From Pseudomonas putida (GTDB taxonomy: Bacteria > Pseudomonadota > Gammaproteobacteria > Pseudomonadales > Pseudomonadaceae), in NCBI RefSeq assembly GCF_005080685.1, contig NZ_CP039371.1:4712001-4776000 (forward strand): 64,000 bases of DNA. Direction: 5' to 3'. Every line of letters starts with the position of its first letter. The stretch's first letter is position 1. The position numbers and the translations under genes were made by a program. The notes under the pieces were generated by a model. That model was not told the DNA's origin and did not search any database. It worked only from the letters and a program-made list of their open reading frames with translations. Below are positions 46,734 through 56,462 of this stretch, in pieces.

Positions 46734-47330
46734 TCAGTTGCGGATCACCCCTTCACTCTCCAACAGCTCGATCAGCGCCTCGACAGCAACCTCCAACGCG
46801 TCCGAATTATCCAACCGATGCACATCCGTCTCTACCTCGCCCTGCAGCGAGGCGCCCCGCGCCAAGCGTTGCTCCACCTGCGCCGCGTTTTCTCGCCCGC
46901 GGGCGAGCAGGCGCTGACGCAAGATCTCCGGGCGTACTTCAAGACGAATCGCCACCAGGTCCGGATAGCGCTGGCGCGCCTCGCCAAGGTACGCCCGGGA
47001 ACCATTCACCAGCACCACATGCCCGTCCGCGAGCCATTGGTCGACTTGCGCGGGTATCCCATAATCCAGGCCATTGGCCCGCCAGTGCATGGCGAACTCA
47101 CCCGCTGCAAGCATCGCCTCGAAGACCTCCGGGGTGACGCCTTGTGCAGCTTCGCCTTTGGATTCGGCCGAGCGGGTGATGACTCGCCGGGCAATTTTCA
47201 CCCCGGCAGCGGCCAGGCGAGGACGGGCTGCATCGATTAGCGAATCCTTACCCGAGCCGGAAGGTCCCACCAAAAATATCAGGCGTGCTGAATGGAAACA
47301 GCTATCGCTTGCATCATGTTGCATAGCCAC
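46734..47330 (-). CDS. phnN: Ribose 1,5-bisphosphate phosphokinase PhnN
   Basis: 198 aa (or 196 from the second Met). Guanylate-kinase-like fold with P-loop GPSGSGKDS at residues 22-30, then RVITRSAESKGEAAQGVTPEVFE and the DYGIPAQVDQWLADGHVVLVNGS nucleotide-monophosphate region. PhnN converts ribose 1,5-bisphosphate to PRPP, as part of phosphonate use or as an alternative PRPP route. The C-P lyase genes are not adjacent, so here it is an orphan within the window. Confidence 0.88.
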   Translation of the reverse strand: MAMQHDASDSCFHSARLIFLVGPSGSGKDSLIDAARPRLAAAGVKIARRVITRSAESKGEAAQGVTPEVFEAMLAAGEFAMHWRANGLDYGIPAQVDQWLADGHVVLVNGSRAYLGEARQRYPDLVAIRLEVRPEILRQRLLARGRENAAQVEQRLARGASLQGEVETDVHRLDNSDALEVAVEALIELLESEGVIRN

Positions 47331-47670
47331 TATGCTCTATGAGAGAAAACCCGCGCATTCTAGGGCTTTTCCGGGACCTTTGCTGCGTTTTACCCATTTT
47401 TGACGGCAAACGGCTGACGGTAAGGTAGGCCGGGTTGATGTGAAACTTTTCAAACCAGTGCTCATTTCTGATAATTGGTACTGGCAAAAAGCCTGTACCC
47501 AGCTCACTATTAGTCACAGAATTGACGCCAATGAAACGGCGACCCTGGCAAAATGAACCGCCTATTTTTCATCTCGGTTGAACATTTTGTCGTCGCCACG
47601 GTCGTACTTCCATCTCGTGCGGCCAATTTTAGAACCGCTTTCCCCTGAACCAGATATCCGGTCAATTTAT
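47331..47670. other. Intergenic region without gene
   Basis: 340 bp between the divergent phnN and Arc-type genes. It is AT-richer than its surroundings and should hold both promoters. I see no RNA gene, repeat or credible coding frame. Confidence 0.6.
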
Positions 47671-47997
47671 ATGCGCCCAATGAAACAGGCTATTTATTCG
47701 AGCCGCACCGCTGACAAGTTCGTCGTCCGCCTGCCAGACGGGATGCGTGAGCGCATTGCCGAGGTAGCGCGCAACCATCACCGCAGCATGAACTCCGAGA
47801 TCATCGCGCGCCTGGAACAGAGCCTTATCCAGGAAGGTGCGTTGGGTGACGAGCTGAGCATGCGCCTGGACAGCCCAGAGCTTTCCTTGCATGAACGCGA
47901 GTTGCTGCAACGCTTCCGCCAACTCTCCCACCGCCAGCAGAACGCCCTGGTGGCCCTCATCGCTCACGATGTGGAAATGGCCGCCGACGCCTCCTGA
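47671..47997 (+). CDS. Arc-family ribbon-helix-helix DNA-binding protein
   Basis: 108 aa from ATG 47671 (a second Met lies three codons on). The ribbon-helix-helix is clear at about 15-50: [19 protein letters not shown] and [18 protein letters not shown], as in Arc, Mnt and AmrZ. The C-terminal 50 residues are an additional helical tail. There is no toxin-like partner, so it is more likely a stand-alone transcription factor than an antitoxin. It is followed by a strong terminator. Confidence 0.87.
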   Translation: MRPMKQAIYSSRTADKFVVRLPDGMRERIAEVARNHHRSMNSEIIARLEQSLIQEGALGDELSMRLDSPELSLHERELLQRFRQLSHRQQNALVALIAHDVEMAADAS

Positions 47998-48016
47998 GGC
48001 TTTCAGCGAGCAAACA

Positions 48017-48042
48017 AAAAGCCAGCGCAAGCTGGCTTTTTT
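48017..48042. terminator. Bidirectional terminator between the Arc gene and mgtE
   Basis: Perfect 10 bp stem AAAAGCCAGC / GCTGGCTTTT with a GCAA loop and TT after it on the plus strand. A-rich on the other flank, so it can also serve mgtE. Confidence 0.9.
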
Positions 48043-48082
48043 GTACCTGTCGCCAGGGGCGCAGCGCCCCCCTGCCGTTGGG

Positions 48083-49525
48083 CTACAGCAGGAACAACGT
48101 CGCCAGCCCGAGGAAGATGAAGAAACCACCGCTGTCGGTCACCGCGGTAATCATCACACTCGAACCCATCGCCGGATCTCGCCCCAGGCGCGTCAGGGTC
48201 ATCGGGATCAACACGCCCATCAGCGCGGCCAGCAGCAGGTTCAAGGTCATTGCCGCGGTCATCACCACACCCAGCGACCAACTGCCGTACAGCCAGAACG
48301 CCACCGCACCGATCACCCCACCCCAGATCAGGCCATTGAGCAGCGAGACCGCCAACTCCTTGCGCATCAGGCGGCTGGTGTTGCCGGGCGACACCTGGTC
48401 GAGCGCCATGGCCCGCACGATCATGGTGATGGTCTGGTTGCCGGAGTTACCACCGATGCCCGCCACGATCGGCATCAACGCCGCAAGGGCCACCAGCTTC
48501 TCGATGGAGCCTTCGAAGAGGCCAATCACTCGCGAAGCCACGAAGGCGGTTATCAGGTTGATGGCCAACCAGGCCCAGCGGTTGCGCAGCGAACGCCAGA
48601 CCGAGGCGAAGATGTCTTCTTCCTCGCGCAGACCAGCCATGTTCAGCACTTCGCTTTCGCTTTCCTCCCGGATCAGGTCGACCATCTCATCGATGGTCAG
48701 TCGGCCGATCAGGCGATCGCTCTTGTCCACCACCGGTGCAGAGACCAGGTCGTAACGCTCGAAAGCCTGGGCCGCGTCGTAGGCGTCTTCGTCCGGGTGG
48801 AACGACACGGGGTCGGTGGCCATGACTTCCGCCACCTTCTTCTCCGGATCGTTGACCAGCAGACGCTTGATCGGCAGCACACCCTTGAGGATGCCTTCGT
48901 AATCGACCACGAACAGCTTGTCGGTGTGGTTCGGCAACTCCTTGAGGCGACGCAGGTAACGCAGGACCACCTCGAGGCTGACGTCTTCGCGGATGGTCAC
49001 CATCTCGAAGTCCATCAGCGCGCCAACCTGCTCCTCGTCGTAGCTCAACGCCGAGCGAACACGCTCACGCTGCTGGGCATCGAGGCTTTCCATCAACTCA
49101 TGGACGACGTCACGCGGCAGTTCCGGCGCCAGGTCCGCCAGTTCGTCGGCGTCCATTTCCTTGGCCGCAGCCAACAGTTCGTGATCGTCCATGTCGGCGA
49201 TCAGCGACTGGCGAACGGAATCGGAGACTTCAAGGAGGATGTCGCCATCACGATCCGAGCGCACCAACTGCCAGACCGTCAGGCGGTCTTCCAGGGGCAA
49301 GGCTTCGAGGATATAGGCGATGTCGGCGGGGTGAAGGTCGTCGAGCTTGCGCTGCAGCTCTACGAGGTTCTGGCGGTGAACGAGGTTTTCAACCAAGTCC
49401 TGATGCTGGCCTTCCTGGCGATGCGTGACGTCTTCGACGACACGGTGGCGCTGCAGCAGATCGACCACCTGAGCCAGGCGATCCTGCAGGCTGTCTTGGC
49501 CTTTTTTTACTTCTACTTCGGTCAT
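48083..49525 (-). CDS. mgtE: Magnesium transporter MgtE
   Basis: 480 aa from ATG 49525, with GGAG 8 nt upstream. The order matches MgtE: an N-domain of helical repeats (about 1-130, HPADIAYILEALPLEDRLTVW), two CBS domains (about 135-265, GVLPIKRLLVND and AFERYDLVSAPVVDKSDRLIGRLTIDEM), a plug helix and five transmembrane helices (about 280-480). The filter-region segment MPIVAGIGGNSGNQT is present. It is an inner-membrane Mg2+ channel gated by cytoplasmic Mg2+. Confidence 0.95.
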   Translation of the reverse strand: MTEVEVKKGQDSLQDRLAQVVDLLQRHRVVEDVTHRQEGQHQDLVENLVHRQNLVELQRKLDDLHPADIAYILEALPLEDRLTVWQLVRSDRDGDILLEVSDSVRQSLIADMDDHELLAAAKEMDADELADLAPELPRDVVHELMESLDAQQRERVRSALSYDEEQVGALMDFEMVTIREDVSLEVVLRYLRRLKELPNHTDKLFVVDYEGILKGVLPIKRLLVNDPEKKVAEVMATDPVSFHPDEDAYDAAQAFERYDLVSAPVVDKSDRLIGRLTIDEMVDLIREESESEVLNMAGLREEEDIFASVWRSLRNRWAWLAINLITAFVASRVIGLFEGSIEKLVALAALMPIVAGIGGNSGNQTITMIVRAMALDQVSPGNTSRLMRKELAVSLLNGLIWGGVIGAVAFWLYGSWSLGVVMTAAMTLNLLLAALMGVLIPMTLTRLGRDPAMGSSVMITAVTDSGGFFIFLGLATLFLL

Positions 49526-49894
49526 AGGCGAACTCCACTCCCAGCAGCGGAGCACGCCGGGAGAATCAATCTGTCAGATCAAGCTGTATGAATCGTGTTA
49601 AGGAGTAACTACTGGGTAAGTCCATGGTGGTATTCCACAAGCCCCGGCGGGGCTGACGGGCGCAATCATACACTGCCTTAGCGGTCAGATCGCTTAAAAT
49701 TTTGGCCAGAACAATCGTTTGCGCGATAAAGGTGTGACAACGCGTTAAGCCAACAGTGCGACGATTGCCGTGACGTTGAAAGCACATTGGCTGGACGCTG
49801 GCGTTAGGCCGCGCAGCGGCGCCGACCGTCCATCCTCAGTAGCTACAGGAGAGCTTAGTTGCAGATCGATGACAATTCAGCGAAACGGAAAAAC
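49526..49894. other. Intergenic region without gene
   Basis: About 370 bp between the mgtE start and the tRNA-Arg terminator. It contains mgtE upstream sequence and unassigned DNA. I see no coding frame with a ribosome site, and no RNA gene. A regulatory leader for mgtE is possible but not recognisable by eye. Confidence 0.5.
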
Positions 49895-49920
49895 AAAAAG
49901 CCCGCTCAAATGAGCGGGCT
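49895..49920 (-). terminator. Terminator of the tRNA-Arg cluster
   Basis: Perfect 10 bp stem AGCCCGCTCA / TGAGCGGGCT with a 2 nt centre, running on the minus strand into TTTTTGTTTTT. It starts 11 nt after the 3' end of the last tRNA-Arg. Confidence 0.93.
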
Positions 49921-49931
49921 TCTTGATTGTA

Positions 49932-50008
49932 TGGCGGACTCAGCAGGATTCGAACCTGCGACCGCTCGGTTCGTAGCCGAGTACTCTATCCAGCTGAGCT
50001 ATGAGTCC
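49932..50008 (-). tRNA. tRNA-Arg (anticodon ACG), copy 3 in transcription order
   Basis: 77 nt with CCA encoded. Anticodon loop CTACGAA gives ACG (inosine-modified, reading CGN codons). It differs from the two upstream copies in the T stem: GCAGG/CCTGC instead of GGAGG/CCTCC, a compensated change. Confidence 0.97.
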
Positions 50009-50079
50009 GTGGTGGTAGTTTTAGACCAGATTACCACTGGTTTATTGAAGCGTCTTTGCAAGCAGAGCCACTTCAAAAG

Positions 50080-50156
50080 TGGCGGACTCAGGAGGATTCG
50101 AACCTCCGACCGCTCGGTTCGTAGCCGAGTACTCTATCCAGCTGAGCTATGAGTCC
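50080..50156 (-). tRNA. tRNA-Arg (anticodon ACG), copy 2
   Basis: 77 nt with CCA, identical in sequence to the copy at 50229-50305. Anticodon loop CTACGAA. Separated from copy 3 by a 71 bp spacer that shares a 30 bp block with the next spacer. Confidence 0.97.
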
Positions 50157-50228
50157 GTAGTTGGTAGTTTTAGACCAGATTACCACTGGTTGAATGGGTT
50201 GCTTCGCTTTCCAAAACCGCCCATTAAA

Positions 50229-50305
50229 TGGCGGACTCAGGAGGATTCGAACCTCCGACCGCTCGGTTCGTAGCCGAGTACTCTATCCAGCTGAGCTATG
50301 AGTCC
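50229..50305 (-). tRNA. tRNA-Arg (anticodon ACG), copy 1
   Basis: 77 nt with CCA. Anticodon ACG, T stem GGAGG/CCTCC. It is the first of the three tandem copies in the direction of transcription, downstream of tRNA-Ser. Confidence 0.97.
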
Positions 50306-50412
50306 GTGTCTTGCCGCGCATTATAGTTCGCTGAATCGTTTTGCCAAGTACTTTTTCGTTTAATTTCAACGAGTTAGCTAACTTGACCGTTTACAGCGCC
50401 CTACACGAAAAA

Positions 50413-50503
50413 TGGCGGTGAAGGGGGGATTCGAACCCCCGATACCCTTATGAGGTATACTCCCTTAGCAGGGGAGCGCCTTCGGCCACTCGGCCACCTC
50501 ACC
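50413..50503 (-). tRNA. tRNA-Ser (anticodon GCT)
   Basis: 91 nt class II tRNA with CCA. Anticodon loop CTGCTAA gives GCT (AGC/AGT codons). A long variable arm (TATACCTCATAAGGGTAT region) is typical of tRNA-Ser. Acceptor GGTGAGG pairs with CTTCACC. It lies between csrA and the tRNA-Arg cluster, all on the minus strand. Confidence 0.97.
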
Positions 50504-50575
50504 GCAACACGAGGCGAATATTAAACACAGCTCCCCTCGTTTGCAACCCTTTTTTTTAAAAAAACTTCAAAAAAA

Positions 50576-50764
50576 TTAAAGGGTTGGCTCTTCGTCCTTC
50601 TCTTTCTTGATCCGCAGGTAGATTTCTTCGCGGTGAACGGCCACTTCCTTGGGCGCACTGACACCGATGCGCACCTGGTTGCCTTTGACGCCGAGTACCG
50701 TCACGGTGATCTCGCCATCCCCAATGATCAGGCTCTCGGCGCACCGACGAGTCAGAATCAACAT
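50576..50764 (-). CDS. csrA: Carbon storage regulator CsrA/RsmA
   Basis: 62 aa from ATG 50764 ([20 protein letters not shown]). A small dimeric RNA-binding protein that binds GGA motifs in mRNA leaders and represses or stabilises translation; it controls the Gac/Rsm switch in pseudomonads. The [24 protein letters not shown] stretch contains the RNA-binding Arg/Glu region. The Shine-Dalgarno GAGGAG itself contains GGA, so autoregulation is possible. Position between lysC and tRNA-Ser is conserved in Pseudomonas. Confidence 0.96.
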   Translation of the reverse strand: MLILTRRCAESLIIGDGEITVTVLGVKGNQVRIGVSAPKEVAVHREEIYLRIKKEKDEEPTL

Positions 50765-50895
50765 AGCTTTCTCCTCACGCAAAACATTCAGGGACCACAG
50801 TCTGTAGGGAACAGGGCCTGGTCGTGGACGACGACACCGGCCCCAAGGCCATCACGCAAGGCAGGACAGGGCCTGCGCGGTAGCCAGAAACGCGA

Positions 50896-50918
50896 AGGGC
50901 GCGGCTAAGCCGCGCCCT
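50896..50918 (-). terminator. Hairpin after lysC
   Basis: A 9-10 bp GC-rich stem GGGCGCGGC / GCCGCGCCC with a TAA loop lies 13 bp past the lysC stop. The T tract behind it is poor (TTCGCGTTTC), so it may be a weak terminator or a processing/attenuation hairpin. Confidence 0.55.
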
Positions 50919-50930
50919 CCTGGCAGCGAC

Positions 50931-52166
50931 TTACTCACCCTGTCGGGCAGGTGCGTCGAGCTCGAAGGCGGTGTGCAGGGCTCGCACGGCCAGTTCCAGG
51001 TACTTCTCCTCGATCACCACCGAGACCTTGATCTCGGAGGTGGAGATCATCTGGATATTGATGCTCTCCTTGGCCAGGGCCTCGAACATGCGGCTGGCAA
51101 CGCCCGCGTGGGAGCGCATGCCAACGCCGACGATCGACACCTTGGCGATCTTGGTATCGCCACTCACTTCACGCGCGCCGATTTCACGGGCGGTGTTTTC
51201 CAGCACGGCGTAGGCCTTCTCGTACTCGTTGCGGTGTACGGTGAAGGTGAAGTCGGTGGTGTTATCGTGCGCGACGTTCTGCACGATCATGTCCACTTCG
51301 ATGTTCGAAGCGCTGATCGGGCCGAGGATCTTGAAGGCAACGCCCGGGGTATCCGGCACGCCACGAATGGTCAGCTTGGCCTCATCACGGTTGAAGGCGA
51401 TACCGGAAATGATCGGCTGTTCCATGGATTCCTCTTCATCAATGGTAATGAGGGTACCCGGACCCTCCTTGAAGCTGTGCAGCACGCGCAGCGGAACGTT
51501 GTACTTGCCGGCGAACTCGACCGAGCGGATCTGCAGCACCTTGGAGCCGAGGCTGGCCATTTCCAGCATCTCTTCGAAGGTGATCTTCTCCAGGCGGCGC
51601 GCCTGTGGCACGACACGCGGGTCGGTGGTGTAGACACCATCGACGTCGGTGTAGATCTGGCACTCGTCGGCCTTGAGCGCCGCCGCCAGGGCAACACCCG
51701 TGGTGTCGGAGCCGCCACGGCCCAGGGTGGTGATGTTGCCGTGCTCATCGACACCCTGGAAACCAGCCACCACGACCACGCGACCGGCCTTGAGGTCGGC
51801 GCGGATCTTCTGGTCGTCGATCTGCAGGATGCGCGCCTTGTTGTGCGCGCTGTCGGTGAGGATGCGCACCTGGTTGCCGGTGTAGGACACAGCCGGCACG
51901 CCACGCTTCATCAGGGCCATCGCCAGCAGGGCGATGGTGACTTGCTCACCGGTCGACACGATCACGTCCAGTTCGCGCGGAACTGGCTGATCGGTAATTT
52001 GCTTGGCCAGGTCGATCAGGCGATTGGTTTCACCGCTCATGGCTGACAGCACGATCACCAGGTCGTCGCCCGCCTCACGGTGTTTCTTGACCTTTTCGGC
52101 TACCTGCTCGATCCGCTCGATGGAACCGACAGAGGTGCCGCCAAATTTCTGTACGATCAACGCCAT
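50931..52166 (-). CDS. lysC: Aspartate kinase LysC
   Basis: 411 aa, the usual length for the mono-functional alpha/beta aspartokinase. It makes aspartyl phosphate, the first step to Lys, Met, Thr and diaminopimelate. Kinase domain about 1-245 with KFGGTSVGS near the N-terminus and GRGGSDTTGVALAAAL. Two ACT domains follow (about 265-405, with VPDTPGVAFKILGPISASNIEVDMI and SIVGVGMRSHAGVASRMFEAL), the sites of feedback inhibition. It follows alaS by 85 bp with a hairpin between. Confidence 0.96.
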   Translation of the reverse strand: MALIVQKFGGTSVGSIERIEQVAEKVKKHREAGDDLVIVLSAMSGETNRLIDLAKQITDQPVPRELDVIVSTGEQVTIALLAMALMKRGVPAVSYTGNQVRILTDSAHNKARILQIDDQKIRADLKAGRVVVVAGFQGVDEHGNITTLGRGGSDTTGVALAAALKADECQIYTDVDGVYTTDPRVVPQARRLEKITFEEMLEMASLGSKVLQIRSVEFAGKYNVPLRVLHSFKEGPGTLITIDEEESMEQPIISGIAFNRDEAKLTIRGVPDTPGVAFKILGPISASNIEVDMIVQNVAHDNTTDFTFTVHRNEYEKAYAVLENTAREIGAREVSGDTKIAKVSIVGVGMRSHAGVASRMFEALAKESINIQMISTSEIKVSVVIEEKYLELAVRALHTAFELDAPARQGE

Positions 52167-52214
52167 TTCAATGGTGCCTCAGCCCATACAGGGCCCCAAA
52201 AAAACCATCCAACA

Positions 52215-52249
52215 TGAAGGAGCCGGCGACTAGACCGCCGGCCCCTTCA
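52215..52249 (-). terminator. Hairpin after alaS
   Basis: Stem GAAGG-GCCGGCG paired with CGCCGGC-CCTTC, two bases past the alaS stop. On the minus strand a TTTTTTT run follows only after about 12 nt, so termination may be partial and allow read-through into lysC. Confidence 0.55.
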
Positions 52250-52251
52250 TC

Positions 52252-54876
52252 TCAAAGTCCCTGCTCTGCGAATGGCACGGCCAGTGCCAGGGCATTGTCC
52301 AGCGCAGCGACGTCGACGCCGCCACCCTGGGCCATGTCCGGACGGCCACCGCCCTTGCCACCCACTGCCGCAGCGGCTTGTTTCATCAGGTCGCCAGCCT
52401 TGAGTTGGCTGGAGAGGTCCTTGGTCACGCCGGCCACCAGCACGACCTTGCCCTCATGCTCGCTGCCCAGCAGGATCACTGCGTGGCCGAGCTTGTTCTT
52501 CAACTGATCGACCAGGGCCAGCAAGGCCTTGCCATCCTGCCCATCCAGGCGAGCGGCAAGCACCTTGGCGCCCTTGACCTCAACGGCCGCGTTGGAGAGA
52601 TCGTCCCCAGCGGCGCTGGCGGCCTTGGCCTGCAGCTGCTCCAGCTGCTTTTCCAGCTGGCGGTTGCGCTCGAGCACAGCCGACAGCTTGTCGATCAGGT
52701 TGTCACGGTTGCCCTTGACCAGTTGCGCGGCTTCCTTGACCTGCTCTTCGGCAGCGTTCAGGTAAGCCAGCGCGGCGGCGCCGGTCACCGCTTCGATACG
52801 ACGTACGCCAGAGGCCACGCCGCCTTCGCTGATGATCTTGAACAGGCTGATATCGCCGGTGCGCTTGGCATGGATACCGCCGCACAGCTCGACGGAGAAG
52901 TCACCGCCCATGCTCAGTACGCGCACGGTGTCGCCGTACTTCTCGCCGAACAGGGCCATGGCGCCCTTGGCCTTGGCGGTTTCGATATCGGTCAGCTCGG
53001 TTTGCACCGGCGTGTTCTTGCGCACTTCGCTGTTGACGATTTCTTCCAGGGCCTTGATCTGCGCAGGCGTCACCGCCTCGAAGTGGCTGAAGTCGAATCG
53101 CAGGCGCTGGCTGTCGACCAGCGAGCCTTTCTGCTGCACGTGCTCGCCCAGAACCCGGCGCAGCGCTTCGTGCAGCAGGTGGGTGGCGGAGTGGTTCAGC
53201 GAAGTGGCGTGCTGGACGTCGGCATCGACCTTGGCTTCGACCGGCGTACCGATCAGCAGCGCACCGCTGGCGACCACGCCGTGGTGCAGGAAGGCACCAC
53301 CGGTCTTGGTGGTGTCGCGTACGTCGAAGCGCACGGCGCCGGACTGCAGGTAACCGCTGTCGCCGACCTGGCCGCCGGACTCGGCGTAGAACGGGGTGCG
53401 ATCGAGGACCACGACGCCCTCCTCGCCTTCACCCAGTTGGTCAACCGACTGGCCGTCCTTGTACAGGGCGATGACCTTGCCCTGGCCTTCGGTGGCTTCG
53501 TAGCCGAGGAATTCGGTGGCGGTGTCGACCTTGACCAGGCTGTTGTAGTCCATGCCGAAGGCGCTGGCGGAACGGGCACGCTCACGCTGGGCGTCCATCT
53601 CGCGCTCGAAACCGGCTTCGTCGATGGTCAGCTCGCGCTCACGGGCGATGTCGGCGGTCAGGTCCATGGGGAAGCCGTAGGTATCGTAGAGCTTGAACAC
53701 CACGTCGCCCGGAACCACGTTGCCCTTGAGTTGGGCCAGGTCCTGTTCGAGGATGCGCAGGCCCTGCTCCAGGGTCTTGGCGAATTGCTCTTCTTCTGCC
53801 TTGAGCACGCGCTCGATGTGCGCCTGCTGGCTCTTGAGCTCAGGGAAGGCCTCACCCATCTCCGCCACCAGGGCAGCGACGATCTGGTAGAAGAAGCTGC
53901 CCTTGGCGCCCAGCTTGTTGCCGTGGCGGCAAGCGCGGCGAATGATGCGGCGCAGCACGTAGCCGCGGCCTTCATTGGACGGCAGCACGCCATCGGCGAT
54001 CAGGAAACCGCAAGAACGGATATGGTCGGCGACGACTTTCAGCGAAGCCTGCTCGTCGTTGCTGCAGCCGATGGCCTTGGCCGCTGCGCTCAGCAGGTTC
54101 TGGAACAGGTCGATCTCGTAGTTCGAATGCACGTGCTGCATCACCGCACTGATGCGCTCCAGGCCCATGCCGGTATCCACCGAAGGCGCTGGCAGCGGGT
54201 GCAGGACGCCATCGGCGGTGCGGTTGAACTGCATGAAGACGTTGTTCCAGATCTCGATGTAGCGGTCGCCGTCTTCTTCAGGCGAGCCGGGCGGGCCACC
54301 CCAGATGTCAGCGCCGTGATCGTAGAAGATCTCGGTGCATGGGCCGCACGGGCCGGTGTCGCCCATGGTCCAGAAGTTGTCGGAGGCGTACGGGGCGCCC
54401 TTGTTGTCGCCGATGCGCACCATGCGCTCGGCCGGCACGCCGACTTCCTTGGTCCAGATGTCGTAGGCTTCGTCGTCGCTGGCGTAAACCGTGACCCACA
54501 GCTTTTCCTTGGGCAGGTTCAGCCATTTGTCGGAGGTCAGGAAGGTCCAGGCGAAGGTGATCGCGTCGCGCTTGAAATAGTCGCCGAAGCTGAAGTTGCC
54601 CAGCATTTCGAAGAAGGTATGGTGGCGCGCAGTGTAGCCGACGTTTTCCAGGTCGTTATGCTTGCCGCCAGCGCGGACGCACTTCTGGCTGCTGACAGCC
54701 CGGGTGTAGGCGCGCTTTTCCTGACCGAGGAAGCAGTCCTTGAACTGGTTCATGCCGGCGTTGGTAAACAGCAGGGTCGGGTCATTGCCCGGAATCAGGG
54801 AGCTGGAGGCAACTCGGGTGTGTCCCTGCTCTTCGAAGAAGCGAAGGAAGGCTTCACGGATTTCTGCGCTTTTCAT
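52252..54876 (-). CDS. alaS: Alanyl-tRNA synthetase
   Basis: 874 aa from ATG 54876 ([14 protein letters not shown]); a GTG four codons upstream is less likely, since GGAAG sits before the ATG. Class II catalytic core in the N-terminal 450 residues ([28 protein letters not shown]). Editing domain with the zinc motif [11 protein letters not shown] and [13 protein letters not shown]-terminal coiled coil and DHHA1-like C-Ala domain, with a GG-rich [15 protein letters not shown] near the end. It charges tRNA-Ala and clears Ser/Gly mischarging. Confidence 0.98.
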   Translation of the reverse strand: MKSAEIREAFLRFFEEQGHTRVASSSLIPGNDPTLLFTNAGMNQFKDCFLGQEKRAYTRAVSSQKCVRAGGKHNDLENVGYTARHHTFFEMLGNFSFGDYFKRDAITFAWTFLTSDKWLNLPKEKLWVTVYASDDEAYDIWTKEVGVPAERMVRIGDNKGAPYASDNFWTMGDTGPCGPCTEIFYDHGADIWGGPPGSPEEDGDRYIEIWNNVFMQFNRTADGVLHPLPAPSVDTGMGLERISAVMQHVHSNYEIDLFQNLLSAAAKAIGCSNDEQASLKVVADHIRSCGFLIADGVLPSNEGRGYVLRRIIRRACRHGNKLGAKGSFFYQIVAALVAEMGEAFPELKSQQAHIERVLKAEEEQFAKTLEQGLRILEQDLAQLKGNVVPGDVVFKLYDTYGFPMDLTADIARERELTIDEAGFEREMDAQRERARSASAFGMDYNSLVKVDTATEFLGYEATEGQGKVIALYKDGQSVDQLGEGEEGVVVLDRTPFYAESGGQVGDSGYLQSGAVRFDVRDTTKTGGAFLHHGVVASGALLIGTPVEAKVDADVQHATSLNHSATHLLHEALRRVLGEHVQQKGSLVDSQRLRFDFSHFEAVTPAQIKALEEIVNSEVRKNTPVQTELTDIETAKAKGAMALFGEKYGDTVRVLSMGGDFSVELCGGIHAKRTGDISLFKIISEGGVASGVRRIEAVTGAAALAYLNAAEEQVKEAAQLVKGNRDNLIDKLSAVLERNRQLEKQLEQLQAKAASAAGDDLSNAAVEVKGAKVLAARLDGQDGKALLALVDQLKNKLGHAVILLGSEHEGKVVLVAGVTKDLSSQLKAGDLMKQAAAAVGGKGGGRPDMAQGGGVDVAALDNALALAVPFAEQGL

Positions 54877-55139
54877 AGGTTCTTCCACGGAAACGGCGGC
54901 CCAGAGGGCAAACGCGTCGACGAAACGACGGCAAAGGGCCGCATTATATCGGTCCTGCAGTCTCGGTGCAGTGTGTTTATGCGATAGAAAGCGTCGAATG
55001 CTCGCTTTTTCGGGCTGTTGAAGGCGAAACCGACATCAGCCGATGCTAAGGCCTGGGTTTCGTCACTGGCAAGCCAATTACCGCCCAAGGGAAGGGAAAA
55101 TGGAACAGGCGGTGAATTAAAAGGTTTTCATGGGATTGC

Positions 55140-56147
55140 TCAGCCGAGCAACTGCCCCGAATCCGGCACGATCAGAATACCGGCGCGCAAGCCGTTCTTA
55201 ACCTTAGGGTTAGGAAAGATGATCCGCGCGCCCTCCTCCTCGACCACCCAGCGCATTTCCGCCAGGTCCTCGGCCAACAGATAACCCTTGCTCAGCTCGG
55301 AGAAGTTCTCGATATCCGCCGGCAGGTGCAGGTGGAAACTGTCGCTGTGCTTGATGATCTCGCGGGCAACGCTGAACAGCTTCAAGCCGTCCAGCGACCC
55401 CTCGTCCTCAGGCTCGGTACCCTCGATGATCCGGATCAGCCGCTCTTCGAGCTTGTCCAGATTGACCTGCTCGTTCTGCCCGAACGGCCGCGCCTTGCCC
55501 AACTCCAGGGTGAAGGCCTCGGCATCGAGCTGTTCGTAGGTGAAGGCACTGAAGGTGATGGACGACTTGCTTTGCAGCAGCACCGCCTCCATGCCGGCCG
55601 CGGCCAGGCGGGCCAGTTCGCGACGGGAATGCTTGCGCCCCTCTTTATAAGGGTACAGGGCGAATTGCTCGATCTTCGAGCCACGGATGGCAGTGTGCAG
55701 GTCGTAGTGCAGCCGGGTGCGTTCAGGCTTGCTGAAGAACACCCGGGCGAACTGTTCGAGTTCGGCGGCACGCAAGGCCTCGAAACCGCTGGAAAGCTCG
55801 TGGCGACCATTGAACAGACGGTTGATATCCTGCTCGATGAAGCGTTCGCCCTTGCGGATCGCCGCCGGGTTGCCGAACAGGAACAATACCCGCGCACAGG
55901 GCTTGATCTTGCCGTTGGCCACGCCATGCAACAGCCGCTCGAGCAATTCGATCGGTGCCGTCTCGTTGCCATGAATACCTGCCGACAACAGCAGGTCCAG
56001 GCCGTTGTCGAGGTTTTCCGGGGGCCGCACTTCCAGCGCGCCCTCCCCCAGCCAGCGCAAACGCACGCCCTTGGGTGTCACTTGGGTCTTCTCGGCCGGT
56101 TCGTGATCGGTGAGGGTCAGCTCAAGCAGTTTTCCAAGGGCGAGCAT
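55140..56147 (-). CDS. astE: Succinylglutamate desuccinylase AstE
   Basis: 335 aa from ATG 56147. A zinc carboxypeptidase-like enzyme that splits N-succinylglutamate to glutamate and succinate, the last step of the arginine succinyltransferase (AST) pathway. Zinc ligands are His59 and Glu62 ([10 protein letters not shown]) and His151 ([11 protein letters not shown]). It is the last gene of the aruCFGDB-x-astE run, 10 nt after the small His-tailed gene. (Also called aruE.). Confidence 0.95.
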   Translation of the reverse strand: MLALGKLLELTLTDHEPAEKTQVTPKGVRLRWLGEGALEVRPPENLDNGLDLLLSAGIHGNETAPIELLERLLHGVANGKIKPCARVLFLFGNPAAIRKGERFIEQDINRLFNGRHELSSGFEALRAAELEQFARVFFSKPERTRLHYDLHTAIRGSKIEQFALYPYKEGRKHSRRELARLAAAGMEAVLLQSKSSITFSAFTYEQLDAEAFTLELGKARPFGQNEQVNLDKLEERLIRIIEGTEPEDEGSLDGLKLFSVAREIIKHSDSFHLHLPADIENFSELSKGYLLAEDLAEMRWVVEEEGARIIFPNPKVKNGLRAGILIVPDSGQLLG

Positions 56148-56157
56148 AGGCGCTTCC

Positions 56158-56448
56158 TTAGTGGTGGTGGCCGCAATCCGGACCGTGGACGTGATCGTCG
56201 TCTTCACCCACCTCGGCCGGTTCCATCTCCAGTTGCAGGCTGACCAGGTTGGTGGCCATCGGACGCAGCAGCAGGTTGGCGTACTCGACATCGCCTTCCT
56301 CGACATCCACACCGATCAGCAACTGACCGCGGCCATCTTGCTGGATCCATACTTCCTTGCCTTGCCAGACCACGGCGAAACGGGTGCAGGAGGTTTCCAG
56401 CTGGGTGCCGTCGTGGTCTTCGAGGATCAGGCGCAGGGCATCGGTCAT
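56158..56448 (-). CDS. Small protein with His-rich C-terminal tail in the aru operon
   Basis: 96 aa from ATG 56448. The body ([40 protein letters not shown]) is a compact beta-rich domain. The tail after residue 80 is acidic then His-rich ([11 protein letters not shown]), a likely metal-binding sequence with one Cys and five His. It is 14 nt after astB and 10 nt before astE, so it is co-transcribed with the zinc enzyme AstE. A role in metal handling for AstE is a reasonable guess only. I do not know a named function. Confidence 0.8.
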   Translation of the reverse strand: MTDALRLILEDHDGTQLETSCTRFAVVWQGKEVWIQQDGRGQLLIGVDVEEGDVEYANLLLRPMATNLVSLQLEMEPAEVGEDDDHVHGPDCGHHH

Positions 56449-56462
56449 TACATTCACTCTCT

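Noticed and set aside
47671..47997. Arc-type protein as antitoxin of a toxin-antitoxin pair.
   Set aside because: No small partner gene lies adjacent in the same direction; a terminator follows, and mgtE is next on the other strand.
52378..54987. An 869-codon open frame antisense to alaS.
   Set aside because: A shadow of AlaRS codon bias. No domain, and the amino-acid composition is typical of reverse-frame translation.
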